Assembly: GCA_947164965.1 (NCBI GenBank)
Contig: CAMUYR010000003.1
Span: 1 to 64,000, forward strand
DNA length: 64,000 bases
Direction of reading: 5' to 3'
DNA from: an uncultured Prevotella sp.
GTDB taxonomy: Bacteria > Bacteroidota > Bacteroidia > Bacteroidales > Bacteroidaceae
Part shown: positions 11,999-22,110 of the stretch, piece after piece
Numbering within the stretch: position 1 is the first letter of the stretch
Layout of the letters: each line of letters begins with the position of its first letter
Made by a program: the position numbers and the translations under genes
The notes under the pieces: model-generated
What the model was told of the DNA's origin: nothing
The model's input: the letters and a program-made list of their open reading frames with translations, nothing else
Databases searched by the model: none

Positions 11999-12562
11999 TT
12001 ATTGTGCAGGCTCCTGCTCGAAAACTTCAACCTTCTGGATGGTAACGGTTCCAATCAGCTTACCCATCTGGAAGAGAATGTGAGCATTGCCCTCAGCAGC
12101 AAATGTAGCCTTCTCAAACTTATGCTCAACAGTCTTGTATACGTCAGTTTTCTCCAAAGGAAGATAATAGCAAGGCATATTGCCACTCCATGTACCAAAG
12201 TTCAACCAGGCAGCTCCTTCAACAGTCGACTTGTAAGTGATGCGAACAGTGTAATCAAGACCCTCTTTTACAGAGATAAAGTCAAGAATGAACGGTTGGA
12301 GGTCCCAGTTGTTGGCCTGCTCTACATCGTTCTTGATGACCAAAGCATGGTCAATGACATCGTAAGAAGAACCTTCGGGTGCGCCCATACGATAATAAGG
12401 ATAGTTATCCTGCTGGGTGTAATCGATAAAACTGATAGGTTCGATAACTGGCTGACGCTCAGGATAAACACTGTCGTCGATGTTGCCACAAGATGTCAGA
12501 CCTGTAATGGCCAGCATCATTAGTGCGGCGAAAGAAAGAATACTTTTTTTCATACTAAACAT
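11999..12562 (-). CDS. Putative lipoprotein, unknown function
   Basis: Signal peptide with lipobox (LTSCGN). Confidence 0.6.
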   Translation of the reverse strand: MFSMKKSILSFAALMMLAITGLTSCGNIDDSVYPERQPVIEPISFIDYTQQDNYPYYRMGAPEGSSYDVIDHALVIKNDVEQANNWDLQPFILDFISVKEGLDYTVRITYKSTVEGAAWLNFGTWSGNMPCYYLPLEKTDVYKTVEHKFEKATFAAEGNAHILFQMGKLIGTVTIQKVEVFEQEPAQ

Positions 12563-12781
12563 GTTTTAAATTAATAATATGTTAATGATATATTTACTAG
12601 TAATGGTAAGTTAATGAAACTTGGGTACAAAGGTACTATATATTTCCAAAACGGACTTTCCCTTATGTAACAAAAAGTTTGCCGGGCTTGTCAAATGACA
12701 GAAAAAAGGAATAATGAAGGCGTCTACGTACAGAAATAGCAAGAAAAACTTGTTTTCCTTTGGCTTTTCTCGTACTTATTC

Positions 12782-12790
12782 GTACCTTTG
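12782..12790 (+). promoter_or_regulatory. Bacteroidetes-type -7 element (TACCTTTG)
   Basis: TACCTTTG just upstream of ATG at 12796. Confidence 0.6.
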
Positions 12791-12795
12791 CAAAC

Positions 12796-14199
12796 ATGAT
12801 TACCGACGAACTGAAATATCGCATACGGAGCTCCTTTGGCTATACACCAACAGTGGAGCAGGAGGAGGCTATCGACTGTTTTGCACGTTTTATGACCGAC
12901 CGCAACGAACAGACTGTGATGGTGCTGCGTGGATGTGCCGGTACGGGTAAGACATCGTTGGCAGCAGCCATCGTGCGAGTATTGGCAGAATTGGATCAGA
13001 AGATGGTTCTGATGGCACCTACAGGACGTGCTGCAAAGGTGTTTTCGATTTATTCCGGTCAGCCGGCCTATACCATTCATCGTAAGATATACCGTCAGAA
13101 ATCAATGGAGAGTGCCTTCGACTTGAACTATAACTCGGCACACGACACGCTGTTTCTAGTCGACGAGGCATCGATGATTGCCAATGCCAGCAACTACGGT
13201 GAAGGGATTTTTGCCGGTGGACAGCTGATGGACGACCTGATACGTTTTGTGTATAACGAGCGTAACTGCAGGCTGCTGCTGATTGGCGACCATGCGCAGT
13301 TGCCACCTGTCGGCGAGACGGAAAGTCCGGCTCTGATGGCTAGTGTGTTGCGAGGCTATGGTTTGCATGTCTACGAGTGCGTCTTAAACGAGGTGCTGCG
13401 ACAGAGCGTGGAATCGGGAATCCTGTGGAATGCAACAGAGGTTAGAAGTTTGATGTTTGATGGAAGATGTGCTTTGCCAAAGATACGGTTTGAGGGCTTT
13501 GCGGACATCAGAAACGTTCCCGGAAACGAACTGATAGAAACGCTGGCTACGAGCTACAGCCGTGTGGGATTAGATGAGACTATTGTGGTGACGCGTTCAA
13601 ACAAACGGGCAAACATCTATAATCAGGGCATCCGAAACATGGTGTTGGACAGGGAGGAAGAGCTTTCTACAGGTGATCAGATTATGGTGGTGAAGAATAA
13701 CTACTATTGGCGAAAAGAGGAGTTTATTGCCAATGGTGACAGAGCGGTGGTTCGCAGGGTGAGAAACGTCCACGAGTTGTATGGGTTCCACTTTGCCGAG
13801 GTGACGATGCAGTTTCCTGACTACGATAACTACGAGCTGCAGGCGATGGTGCTCTTAGACACGCTGACATCGGAGGCACCCGCATTGACACGTGAACAGC
13901 AGGAGTCGCTGTACCAGCAGGTACTGGAAGACTATGCGGATATCCCCCTAAAACAAGACCGTTTAAAGAAACTGAAAGAGGATAAGTATTATAATGCCCT
14001 GCAGGTGAAGTTTGCCTATGCTGCTACATGTCATAAGGCGCAGGGTGGGCAATGGGCACACGTGTATGTTGATCAGGGATATATGACTGACGAGATGCTG
14101 ACATCTGACTATCTGCATTGGCTTTATACGGCGTTTACACGTGCTACGGAGCAGTTGTATCTGGTTAATTGGCCAGAGACGCAAACGTATAAAGATTAA
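12796..14199 (+). CDS. ATP-dependent RecD-like DNA helicase (AAA)
   Basis: Walker A RGCAGTGKTS, LVDEASM, C-terminal UvrD-like TCHKAQGGQW; start set downstream of the promoter. Confidence 0.85.
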   Translation: MITDELKYRIRSSFGYTPTVEQEEAIDCFARFMTDRNEQTVMVLRGCAGTGKTSLAAAIVRVLAELDQKMVLMAPTGRAAKVFSIYSGQPAYTIHRKIYRQKSMESAFDLNYNSAHDTLFLVDEASMIANASNYGEGIFAGGQLMDDLIRFVYNERNCRLLLIGDHAQLPPVGETESPALMASVLRGYGLHVYECVLNEVLRQSVESGILWNATEVRSLMFDGRCALPKIRFEGFADIRNVPGNELIETLATSYSRVGLDETIVVTRSNKRANIYNQGIRNMVLDREEELSTGDQIMVVKNNYYWRKEEFIANGDRAVVRRVRNVHELYGFHFAEVTMQFPDYDNYELQAMVLLDTLTSEAPALTREQQESLYQQVLEDYADIPLKQDRLKKLKEDKYYNALQVKFAYAATCHKAQGGQWAHVYVDQGYMTDEMLTSDYLHWLYTAFTRATEQLYLVNWPETQTYKD

Positions 14200-14252
14200 A
14201 AATATTTCCTGTTTTCTTGTTTATTCTCGCAATTATTACTACCTTTGCAGGT

Positions 14253-15431
14253 ATGATGATTGTAGTATATATAATAATAGGTATAGCTATTGGCGCTGCC
14301 TTGCTCTATCTGCTCATGATGCAGCGGGTGGGGGCTCTGAAGGTGGAACTGGCCAAAGCAGAGACAGAGAAAGAGATGATGAAGACCACGCAGAAGCAGT
14401 TGCACGACATGGGTGTGCTGATGGCTGAAGCGCAGGCTAAGCATCTGAACAAGGAAAACAAGGAGAGCATGGACTCTATCACCCAACCCTTGAAGGATGC
14501 CATCAGTGAGGTACGCAAGGCTATCAACGAGAATACCAAGGACCATACGGCACAGTCGTCGTCCATTCGTGAGCAGCTACGCATGATGATGGAGGCGGGA
14601 AAGGAGATAGGTACCAAAGCCGAAGAACTGGCTAACGTGCTACGCAGAGATAATAAGGTGAGCGGTAATATGGGTGAAATTATCCTTGGCGATTTGCTGG
14701 CATCGCAGGGCCTGACGGAAGGAATACACTATGAAGTGCAAGCACGTCTGCGCGACGAGCAGGGACGTCCTATGAAAAACGACGACACAGGACGTGAGAT
14801 GCAACCCGACGTCATCCTGCACTATCCGCAGGGGCAGGATGCTATTATCGACTCTAAGGTGTCGCTTGTGGCCTATCAACGCTATGTAAATGCCGAGACG
14901 CCCGAACTGAAGGAACGTGCATTGCAGGAGCATATCCGTTCTTTACGCCAGCACGTCACAGAACTGGCACGAAAGGACTATTCGAAATACATCAAGAAAC
15001 CCCGCGAAGCCGTTGACTTCGTTATCATGTTTGTACCCTTTGAAAGCTCGTTGCAGTTGGCACTGGCTAACGACCCGTCGTTGTGGCGCGAGGCTTTCGA
15101 ACGCAAGGTGTTTATTACGGGTGAGCAGAACCTGCTGGGTATTCTGCACATGATACATATAGCCTGGGTGCAGAACCAGCAAGCCGAGAATCAGGAGAAA
15201 GTGTTTGGCATTGCCGAACAGCTACTGGACCGCTTGGGCGATTTTATCCAACGCTACAATAAGATGGGTGAACACCTTGAATTGTTGCGAAAAGACTTCG
15301 ATTCCGCAGGCAACAAGTTGTTTGTGGGACGTCAGAGCGTCGTACAGAAGGGACGTGAACTGGTGGATATGGGGACGAAGGAGAATCCCAATCGTAGAAT
15401 ACCGAAGGCGGAAGATGATCTACTTGAATGA
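14253..15431 (+). CDS. rmuC: DNA recombination protein RmuC
   Basis: RmuC core GNMGEIILGDLLASQGL...DAIIDSKVSLVAYQRY; ATG follows CTACCTTTGCAGGT. Confidence 0.9.
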   Translation: MMIVVYIIIGIAIGAALLYLLMMQRVGALKVELAKAETEKEMMKTTQKQLHDMGVLMAEAQAKHLNKENKESMDSITQPLKDAISEVRKAINENTKDHTAQSSSIREQLRMMMEAGKEIGTKAEELANVLRRDNKVSGNMGEIILGDLLASQGLTEGIHYEVQARLRDEQGRPMKNDDTGREMQPDVILHYPQGQDAIIDSKVSLVAYQRYVNAETPELKERALQEHIRSLRQHVTELARKDYSKYIKKPREAVDFVIMFVPFESSLQLALANDPSLWREAFERKVFITGEQNLLGILHMIHIAWVQNQQAENQEKVFGIAEQLLDRLGDFIQRYNKMGEHLELLRKDFDSAGNKLFVGRQSVVQKGRELVDMGTKENPNRRIPKAEDDLLE

Positions 15432-15969
15432 CGACATAGCAGGATTCGATTGGCAGGCAGCCCTGCCACAACTCTCAGAGCAACGCCGCGAGCAGTGCCT
15501 GAAATTCAAGCATGAACTGGGACGCAAGACGTGTGCTGCCGTCTATCTGCTGTTGCGCGAGGGCCTACTGAAGGAGTATGGTATTACCGAGCCTCCTGTC
15601 TTTGAGTATGGTGAACACGGAAAACCTTACATTGCAGGGCGTCCGGATATCCACTTCAATATGAGTCATTGCAAACAGGCGGCTATCTGCGTCATCAGCG
15701 ACCACCCCGTAGGTGTCGACGTGGAGAGCATCCGTCCCTATCAGGACTCACTGGTTAGATATACGATGAACGACCAAGAGGTGGAAAGAATATTAAAGGC
15801 AGAGAACCGCGATGTTGAATTCACCCGTCTGTGGACGATGAAAGAGGCGCTGCAGAAACTTTCGGGCGAGGGTATAACCAACCAGTTGAAAGACGTATTG
15901 AAAGGTGGAAAAACATTTAAAACGGTTATAAATGAAAAAAAAAGTTACATTTTTAGCGTGGTTCAATAA
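15415..15969 (+). CDS. 4'-phosphopantetheinyl transferase (Sfp type)
   Basis: HFNMSHCKQAAICVIS, PVGVDVESI, WTMKEALQKLSGEGI motifs; overlaps rmuC end. Confidence 0.85.
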   Translation: MIYLNDDIAGFDWQAALPQLSEQRREQCLKFKHELGRKTCAAVYLLLREGLLKEYGITEPPVFEYGEHGKPYIAGRPDIHFNMSHCKQAAICVISDHPVGVDVESIRPYQDSLVRYTMNDQEVERILKAENRDVEFTRLWTMKEALQKLSGEGITNQLKDVLKGGKTFKTVINEKKSYIFSVVQ

Positions 15970-16023
15970 AAAGTTATTATCTTTGTAGGCAAAATATAGA
16001 AATAAACTTAAAAAACTGATATT

Positions 16024-16893
16024 ATGAGATTAGACGGACGAAGAGAAAGTTCAAACGTTGAAGACAGGCGTGGTATGAGTGGCGGTGCCAAGGCCGGAAT
16101 GGGTATTGGCGGTATTATTATCGCTATGGCAATAGCTTATTTCACGGGTGGCAATCCCTTGGAGGCTGGCATGCAGGCAGCCCAACAGTCGATGGGTCAG
16201 AATACGGAAGTGACTGAAGGACAGCGTGAGTTTACCGCTGAAGAGCAGGAGCTGGCTAAGTTCTCGACACAGATTCTGGCTGGTACCGAGGATGTATGGA
16301 CGAAGATTTTCAAGGAGAACGGTGCTACTTATCAGGTGCCTACGATGGTGCTGTATACCGATGGTACGCAGACCGCTTGTGGACAGGGCTCAGCACAAAT
16401 GGGACCGTTCTATTGCTCTGGCGACCAGAAGTTGTATATCGACCTCTCGTTCTTCACCACGATGAAAAGACAGCTGGGTGCTGATGGCGACTTTGCCTAT
16501 GCCTACGTGATAGCCCACGAGGTTGGACACCATGTGGAATATCTGACCGGAACCCTTCAGAAGGTACATGAGCAGATGGCTCGTCTCTCGCAGACAGAGG
16601 CTAACAAGCTCAGTGTGCGTCTGGAACTGCTGGCAGACTTCTATGCCGGCGTATGGGCACACCATGATAATAAGATGTTCCAGTCACTGGAAGATGGTGA
16701 TATAGAGGAGGCTATCAATTGTGCACAGGTTATCGGCGACGACTATCTGCAGAAGAAAGCCCGTGGTTATGCCGTTCCTGAATCGTTCAACCACGGAACG
16801 TCGAAGCAGCGCATGAAGTGGTTTAAGCTTGGATTACAAACTGGCGACATATCGAAGGGTACAACCTTCCAGTGTTCCGATGCAGAATTATAA
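16024..16893 (+). CDS. Neutral zinc metallopeptidase (YpfJ family)
   Basis: HEVGHHVEYLTG; N-terminal MRLDGRRESSNVEDRRG. Confidence 0.88.
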   Translation: MRLDGRRESSNVEDRRGMSGGAKAGMGIGGIIIAMAIAYFTGGNPLEAGMQAAQQSMGQNTEVTEGQREFTAEEQELAKFSTQILAGTEDVWTKIFKENGATYQVPTMVLYTDGTQTACGQGSAQMGPFYCSGDQKLYIDLSFFTTMKRQLGADGDFAYAYVIAHEVGHHVEYLTGTLQKVHEQMARLSQTEANKLSVRLELLADFYAGVWAHHDNKMFQSLEDGDIEEAINCAQVIGDDYLQKKARGYAVPESFNHGTSKQRMKWFKLGLQTGDISKGTTFQCSDAEL

Positions 16894-16915
16894 AGGCAAA
16901 TAAGGAGAAACTGTT

Positions 16916-17896
16916 ATGCTGACTACATTCAAGACTAAGGTGGTGGGCGTTGATATCCGTTCCGAGGTTACCAAGCTCGCAGTTGTTGATATTCGTGGTA
17001 ATATTATCGGATCGGCTAATTTCAATACTTTAGACTATCCTGATGTCAACAACTACGTCTCTGTTCTGAGCGACCAGATAGTAACGCTGGTTGAGGCCAA
17101 TGGTGGCTATGAGAATATCCGCTCGGTGGGCATTAGTGTGCCTAGTGGCAATTTCAAGTTGGCGAGTATCGTCAATTCCCCCAATATGCCTTGGAAGGGT
17201 GTGGTGCCTATGGCAGCCATGTTACGCGACCGCTTGGGATTGGCTGTGGCTTTGGGAAATAATGCCCATGTGATGGCACTGGGTGAACATGCCTATGGCT
17301 CGGCTCACGGACTGACTGATTTTATCATAGTGACGATAGGCTCAGGTCTTGGCAGTTGTATTTTCAGCAATGGACGCCCTCACTTGGGCGTTGACGGATT
17401 TGCCGGCGAAGTGGGACATACCTGCGTGCGACGCGACGGACGTCAGTGTGGATGTGGCAAGAAAGGCTGTTTGGAGACTTATACCGCAGCAAAAGGTATC
17501 GTGATGACAGCCCACGAAGTGATGGACGAACGTCCAGACGTTCCTTCGCTGATGAGACAGGTGGAAATTCTGACGCCAAGGATTATCACCGAGTTCTGTG
17601 ATAAAGGCGACGAGTTGGCTATTGAGACCTATCGCCGCACGGGTGAGATCCTGGGATTAGGATTGGCTAACTACGCTTCAGTCCTGAATCCGCAGGCCAT
17701 TATTTTTACTGGTGGAGTCAGCCGAGCTGGCGACTGGTTGTTGAAGCCGGCCTACGAGGTATTTGAGAAATATGTGTTCCAGAATGCGGCTGGCAAGGTA
17801 GACTTTGTACCTTCCGTCATTGATGACGACTACCGCAATGTGCTGGGTGCAGCAGTTCTGGCATGGGATGTGCCGGAGTATTCATTATTCAAGTAA
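16916..17896 (+). CDS. ROK family protein (paralog 1, atypical)
   Basis: ROK fold and zinc motif CGCGKKGCLE; lacks DxGGT and has NNAH in place of NDAN. Confidence 0.85.
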   Translation: MLTTFKTKVVGVDIRSEVTKLAVVDIRGNIIGSANFNTLDYPDVNNYVSVLSDQIVTLVEANGGYENIRSVGISVPSGNFKLASIVNSPNMPWKGVVPMAAMLRDRLGLAVALGNNAHVMALGEHAYGSAHGLTDFIIVTIGSGLGSCIFSNGRPHLGVDGFAGEVGHTCVRRDGRQCGCGKKGCLETYTAAKGIVMTAHEVMDERPDVPSLMRQVEILTPRIITEFCDKGDELAIETYRRTGEILGLGLANYASVLNPQAIIFTGGVSRAGDWLLKPAYEVFEKYVFQNAAGKVDFVPSVIDDDYRNVLGAAVLAWDVPEYSLFK

Positions 17897-17948
17897 GAAT
17901 TGAAGTTTTTATAATTGTTATCAACTGTTATTATTTAGGGATTTTGAT

Positions 17949-18929
17949 ATGATTAAAAGTATTATTAAATCCAAGGTGGTTGGTGTGGATATCAGTATCC
18001 ATCGCACTACCTATGCCATTGTGGATATCAGAGGAAATATCTTGGCAGAGGATTACTTTAACACATCGGATTATCCTGATGTCAACAATTTTATGGCGCG
18101 TCTGTGCGAGTCGATATACGAAATGGTGGAGGCCAATGGTGGTTACGAGTCCATCCGTTCGGTGGGTATCAGCTCACCTAGTGCCAATGGTAAGACGGGT
18201 TGTATTGTTAATGCAGCCAATCTGCCTTGGAAGGGCGTCATTCCCCTTGCCGCTATGCTACGCGACCGTTTGGGATTGGCTGTCGGTCTTGCTAACGATG
18301 CCCATATCTCAGCGCTTGGAGAGTATGTTTATGGTGTGGCTCACGGTATGAAGGATTTCATCGTTATCAGTCTGGGTGTTGGTGTGGGCAGTTGTTTCTT
18401 CTCAGATGGTAAGGAGCATCATGGGTATGAGGGCTATGCGGGCGAGATTGGTCACTGTTTGGTATTGTCAAACGGACGTCAGTGCGGCTGCGGAAAGCGC
18501 GGTTGTCTGGAGGCCTATGTGGGTGCCAAGGGTGTAGTGCTCACTGCTCAGGAATTGATGCAGGAAAGCAATGAGCCATCGTTGATGCGCCAGGAAGCCA
18601 ATCTGACACCTCTCGCCATTTACGAGATGTGTGAGCAGGGCGACAAGCTGGCCATTGAGACCTATCGCCGTACAGGTGAGATGCTGGGTATCGGATTGGC
18701 CAATTATGCCTCTATCATCAATCCACAGGCTATCATCCTGACGGGTGGTATCTCGCATGCAGGCCATTGGCTTACCGATTCTGCTGAGGAATCGTTCAAC
18801 GAGAACATCTTCCAGAACATGCGCGGGCATGTGCAGCTGATGGTGTCGAAGCTCAACGATCGCGAACGCGACGTGCTTGGTGCCAGCGTGCTGGCTTGGG
18901 AACAGCCTGAATATTCGTTGTTTAAGTAA
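17949..18929 (+). CDS. ROK family protein (paralog 2, atypical)
   Basis: Same length as and highly similar to paralog 1; CGCGKRGCLE; NDAH retained; DxGGT lost. Confidence 0.85.
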   Translation: MIKSIIKSKVVGVDISIHRTTYAIVDIRGNILAEDYFNTSDYPDVNNFMARLCESIYEMVEANGGYESIRSVGISSPSANGKTGCIVNAANLPWKGVIPLAAMLRDRLGLAVGLANDAHISALGEYVYGVAHGMKDFIVISLGVGVGSCFFSDGKEHHGYEGYAGEIGHCLVLSNGRQCGCGKRGCLEAYVGAKGVVLTAQELMQESNEPSLMRQEANLTPLAIYEMCEQGDKLAIETYRRTGEMLGIGLANYASIINPQAIILTGGISHAGHWLTDSAEESFNENIFQNMRGHVQLMVSKLNDRERDVLGASVLAWEQPEYSLFK

Positions 18930-18935
18930 TTAGGA

Positions 18936-19349
18936 ATGAATGTAGAAAAGATAAAAAAGCTCATCAATGCTAAGCCGAACTTGAGTACCGCCCTCGGGAT
19001 GGAGTTTATATCCACTCCCGAGGACGATACTTGTATGGCCCGTATGCGTGTTGACGAGCGCAACCGTCAGCCCTTCGGATTCCTGAGCGGTGGTGCCTCA
19101 TTGGCATTAGCCGAGAATGTGGCAGGTGTAGGCTCGTCAGCCCTCTGTCCTGGCTGTGCCTGTGTGGGCATTGAGGTGAGTGGCAGTCATGTGAAGGCTG
19201 TGGTTGAAGGCGATACGGTGACGGCTTATGCCCGCCTGTTACATCAGGGTACTACGCTGCATGTGTGGAATGTTGATATCAAGGACACGTCGGGCGAACT
19301 GATATCCAATGTCCGTGTGACGAACTACGTGATAAAACAGAAGAAATAA
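18936..19349 (+). CDS. Hotdog-fold thioesterase, probable 1,4-dihydroxy-2-naphthoyl-CoA hydrolase
   Basis: PaaI-like fold (PFGFLSGGASLALAENVAG) next to men genes. Confidence 0.8.
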   Translation: MNVEKIKKLINAKPNLSTALGMEFISTPEDDTCMARMRVDERNRQPFGFLSGGASLALAENVAGVGSSALCPGCACVGIEVSGSHVKAVVEGDTVTAYARLLHQGTTLHVWNVDIKDTSGELISNVRVTNYVIKQKK

Positions 19350-19355
19350 AAAGAG

Positions 19356-20417
19356 GTGACAGAGCAGAAGGCAGACATAAACGCAGGTTACGCACTGTTC
19401 CGGCTTCCTTACGCTCAGGAGCAGATACTCATCAGGGGCTCTGTGGCTACTGTAATGTCGTGTGCTGAGCTGGGCCATTGTCAGGGCTTCGTCGTAGCCC
19501 CTTTTGCCGTCTCTCCAAAGCAACCGATACTTGTTATTCAGGCCGATTGTGTCAACAGAAGTGCTGACGGGACTTGGGCAGAACCGATGCTGCCGCTTCC
19601 CTTTATGCAGGGTGTCACCACTCAGATTTCGGAACAAACTTGTCATCTGCGCGACGACTATCACATCGACTTCCTGAATTTCCATACCCATTTGGAAAAT
19701 GGCGACTTCCAGAAGCTGGTGCTCTCCAGAAGCCTCTTGATCAGTCATGACAACGCTGCTTCGCCCTATGTGCTGTTTCAGCGAGCCTGTGCCCAGTATC
19801 CGCGTATGTTCATCTCATTGGTCTATACTGAGCAGAGTGGCTTGTGGCTGACGTCTACACCCGAAATCCTGTTGGCTGGCGAAGACTCCCAGTGGCGAAC
19901 TATGGCGCTGGCAGGCACCGTGCCTTTTTCTGAACAGGTGCGGTGGGGCGACAAGAATATTCAGGAACAGCGCTATGTGGCCACCTATATCACACGCCAA
20001 CTTGAACAGTTTACGACCGATTTCACTGAGCAGGGACCCTATACCGCACGTGCAGGCCATCTGGCTCATCTGCGCAGCGATTTCCATTTCTGCCTTACGG
20101 ACACCCGTCGGGTAGGCGAGTTGCTGCAAGCCTTGCATCCCACTCCTGCCGTCTGTGGATTGCCCAAACAGGAGGCTTTCCAGTTTATTCAGCGCTACGA
20201 GCACCATCAGCGCAGCTATTACAGCGGCTTTATGGGTCCTTTGTTTGTTGAGGGCCATACCAACCTCTTCGTCACGCTTCGTTGCATGCAACTCTTCCAC
20301 CATGCCTTCCGACTCTATGCTGGTGGCGGTCTGCTGAAAGATAGTCAGGAGGAGCTGGAATGGCAGGAGACGGAGACGAAACTTGACACAATGCGAAATA
20401 TCATTCATCATGTATAG
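19356..20417 (+). CDS. menF: Isochorismate synthase
   Basis: Chorismate-binding family; KLVLSRS; P-AVCGLPKQEA; adjacent to menD. Confidence 0.8.
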   Translation: MTEQKADINAGYALFRLPYAQEQILIRGSVATVMSCAELGHCQGFVVAPFAVSPKQPILVIQADCVNRSADGTWAEPMLPLPFMQGVTTQISEQTCHLRDDYHIDFLNFHTHLENGDFQKLVLSRSLLISHDNAASPYVLFQRACAQYPRMFISLVYTEQSGLWLTSTPEILLAGEDSQWRTMALAGTVPFSEQVRWGDKNIQEQRYVATYITRQLEQFTTDFTEQGPYTARAGHLAHLRSDFHFCLTDTRRVGELLQALHPTPAVCGLPKQEAFQFIQRYEHHQRSYYSGFMGPLFVEGHTNLFVTLRCMQLFHHAFRLYAGGGLLKDSQEELEWQETETKLDTMRNIIHHV

Positions 20418-22110
20418 CAATAAAGAAAACGTCAATATATTAACAGCCCTGTTGGTTGAGTATGGTGTCCGACATGCTGTGGTGTGTCCTGGAAGCAGGA
20501 ACTCACCCATTGTGCATAACCTGAACGAGTGTCCTGACATCACGTGCTATCCTGTAACCGATGAGCGCTCTGCAGGCTTCTATGCTTTGGGTATGGCATT
20601 GTGTGAGGCAGAGCCTGTCGCCGTCTGTGTCACCAGCGGTACAGCCTTGCTGAATCTCGCTCCTGCTGTGGCTGAAGCCTACTATCAGCACGTGCCCTTG
20701 GTGGTGATTTCTGCAGACCGCCCGCCACATTGGATAGGCCAGTTGGATGGACAGACGCTGCCCCAGCCTGATGCCTTAGGGCGTTTTGTGGCTCGTAGTG
20801 TAAGTCTCCCTGAAGTATCTGATTTGGAAAGCCATTGGTATTGCAATCGCCTGATTAATGAGGCACTGCTTGAAGCCACAGGCAGATGTGAGCGACCTGT
20901 GCATATTAATGTGCCACTGTCAGAGCCTCTGTTCCAGTTCGATGTTGAAGAGCTTCCCGATGAAGGTACTACCATTCGCCGTTGTGGCATCATAGATCTT
21001 TGGGATATAGATAATAGTGGCTTGCGAGCTGACTTCTGGGATGCCAAGCGTCCGATGATTGTGATAGGGCAGAACAGGGAGACCATATTGAAGGATGGCC
21101 AGATACAACATCTGATGAAGCATGCTGTGGTGCTCTATGAACCATTAGGTAGTGATATCGGCACGACGCACTTCGATGAAGTCCTCTATGCGATGGGTGA
21201 CGATGAAGGTCTGCTACCTGATTTCGTGCTCTATGGCGGACAGGTGGTCAGCAAGCGGCTGAAACAGTTCCTGCGTAAAGCCACTCATGCTGATTTTTGG
21301 GAATTATCACTTGATGGTCAACTCCACGATACATTCATGCGCACCAAAGGCGTATTGGAGAGTGGTTTCTCTAATGTGTTGATGTGGCTGGATGCTGCTG
21401 TTTCTGACACAAAAACGTGGGAGGACTATCTTGACAAGGAATTTGGCGAACTGCCAGATACGTCTGAATTCGTCAATCGATGGCAAAAAGAACTTGACAA
21501 GGTGTCACAGGTTGCAGAGACGATGGAGCCTCCCTATTCCCAGATGGCTGTCATCAAGCATTTTGAACAGCAAATGAATCAGTCTGACATACAGGCTATT
21601 ATGCATTATGCCAATTCCACGGCAGTCCGTCTGGCATGTATCTATTCCACCAGTTATGTTTTCTGCAATCGAGGCGTAAACGGCATTGATGGCTCGCTCT
21701 CCACAGCGGCAGGTTTCTCTTGCATGACTGACTATCAGGTATTTTGTGTCATTGGCGACCTGAGCTTCTTCTACGATCAGAATGCGCTCTGGAACCAGAA
21801 TCTGCGAGGCAACTTCCGCATCCTGCTGCTGAACAACGGCAAGGGCGGCATCTTCAACATGCTGAAGGGTTTGGAGCAGAGTCCCGTTCGCGATACTTTT
21901 GTGGCAGGCCAGCATCAGACAACAGCGGAAGGCATCTGTCAGCAGAACCGTGTGGGTTATCAGAAGGCCGTCGACATGCCGTCTATGCAGCAAGGCATCG
22001 ACTGGTTGCTTACTACAGAAAGTAGTCGTCCCCTGCTACTCGAGGTGTTTACCGATGCAGCAGAGGACGAGCGTGTCTATCGCGACTATTACCGTTCGCT
22101 TAGTATTTGA
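20410..22110 (+). CDS. menD: SEPHCHC synthase
   Basis: ThDP enzyme; VCPGSRNSP; start overlaps menF stop (ATGTATAG). Confidence 0.92.
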   Translation: MYSNKENVNILTALLVEYGVRHAVVCPGSRNSPIVHNLNECPDITCYPVTDERSAGFYALGMALCEAEPVAVCVTSGTALLNLAPAVAEAYYQHVPLVVISADRPPHWIGQLDGQTLPQPDALGRFVARSVSLPEVSDLESHWYCNRLINEALLEATGRCERPVHINVPLSEPLFQFDVEELPDEGTTIRRCGIIDLWDIDNSGLRADFWDAKRPMIVIGQNRETILKDGQIQHLMKHAVVLYEPLGSDIGTTHFDEVLYAMGDDEGLLPDFVLYGGQVVSKRLKQFLRKATHADFWELSLDGQLHDTFMRTKGVLESGFSNVLMWLDAAVSDTKTWEDYLDKEFGELPDTSEFVNRWQKELDKVSQVAETMEPPYSQMAVIKHFEQQMNQSDIQAIMHYANSTAVRLACIYSTSYVFCNRGVNGIDGSLSTAAGFSCMTDYQVFCVIGDLSFFYDQNALWNQNLRGNFRILLLNNGKGGIFNMLKGLEQSPVRDTFVAGQHQTTAEGICQQNRVGYQKAVDMPSMQQGIDWLLTTESSRPLLLEVFTDAAEDERVYRDYYRSLSI

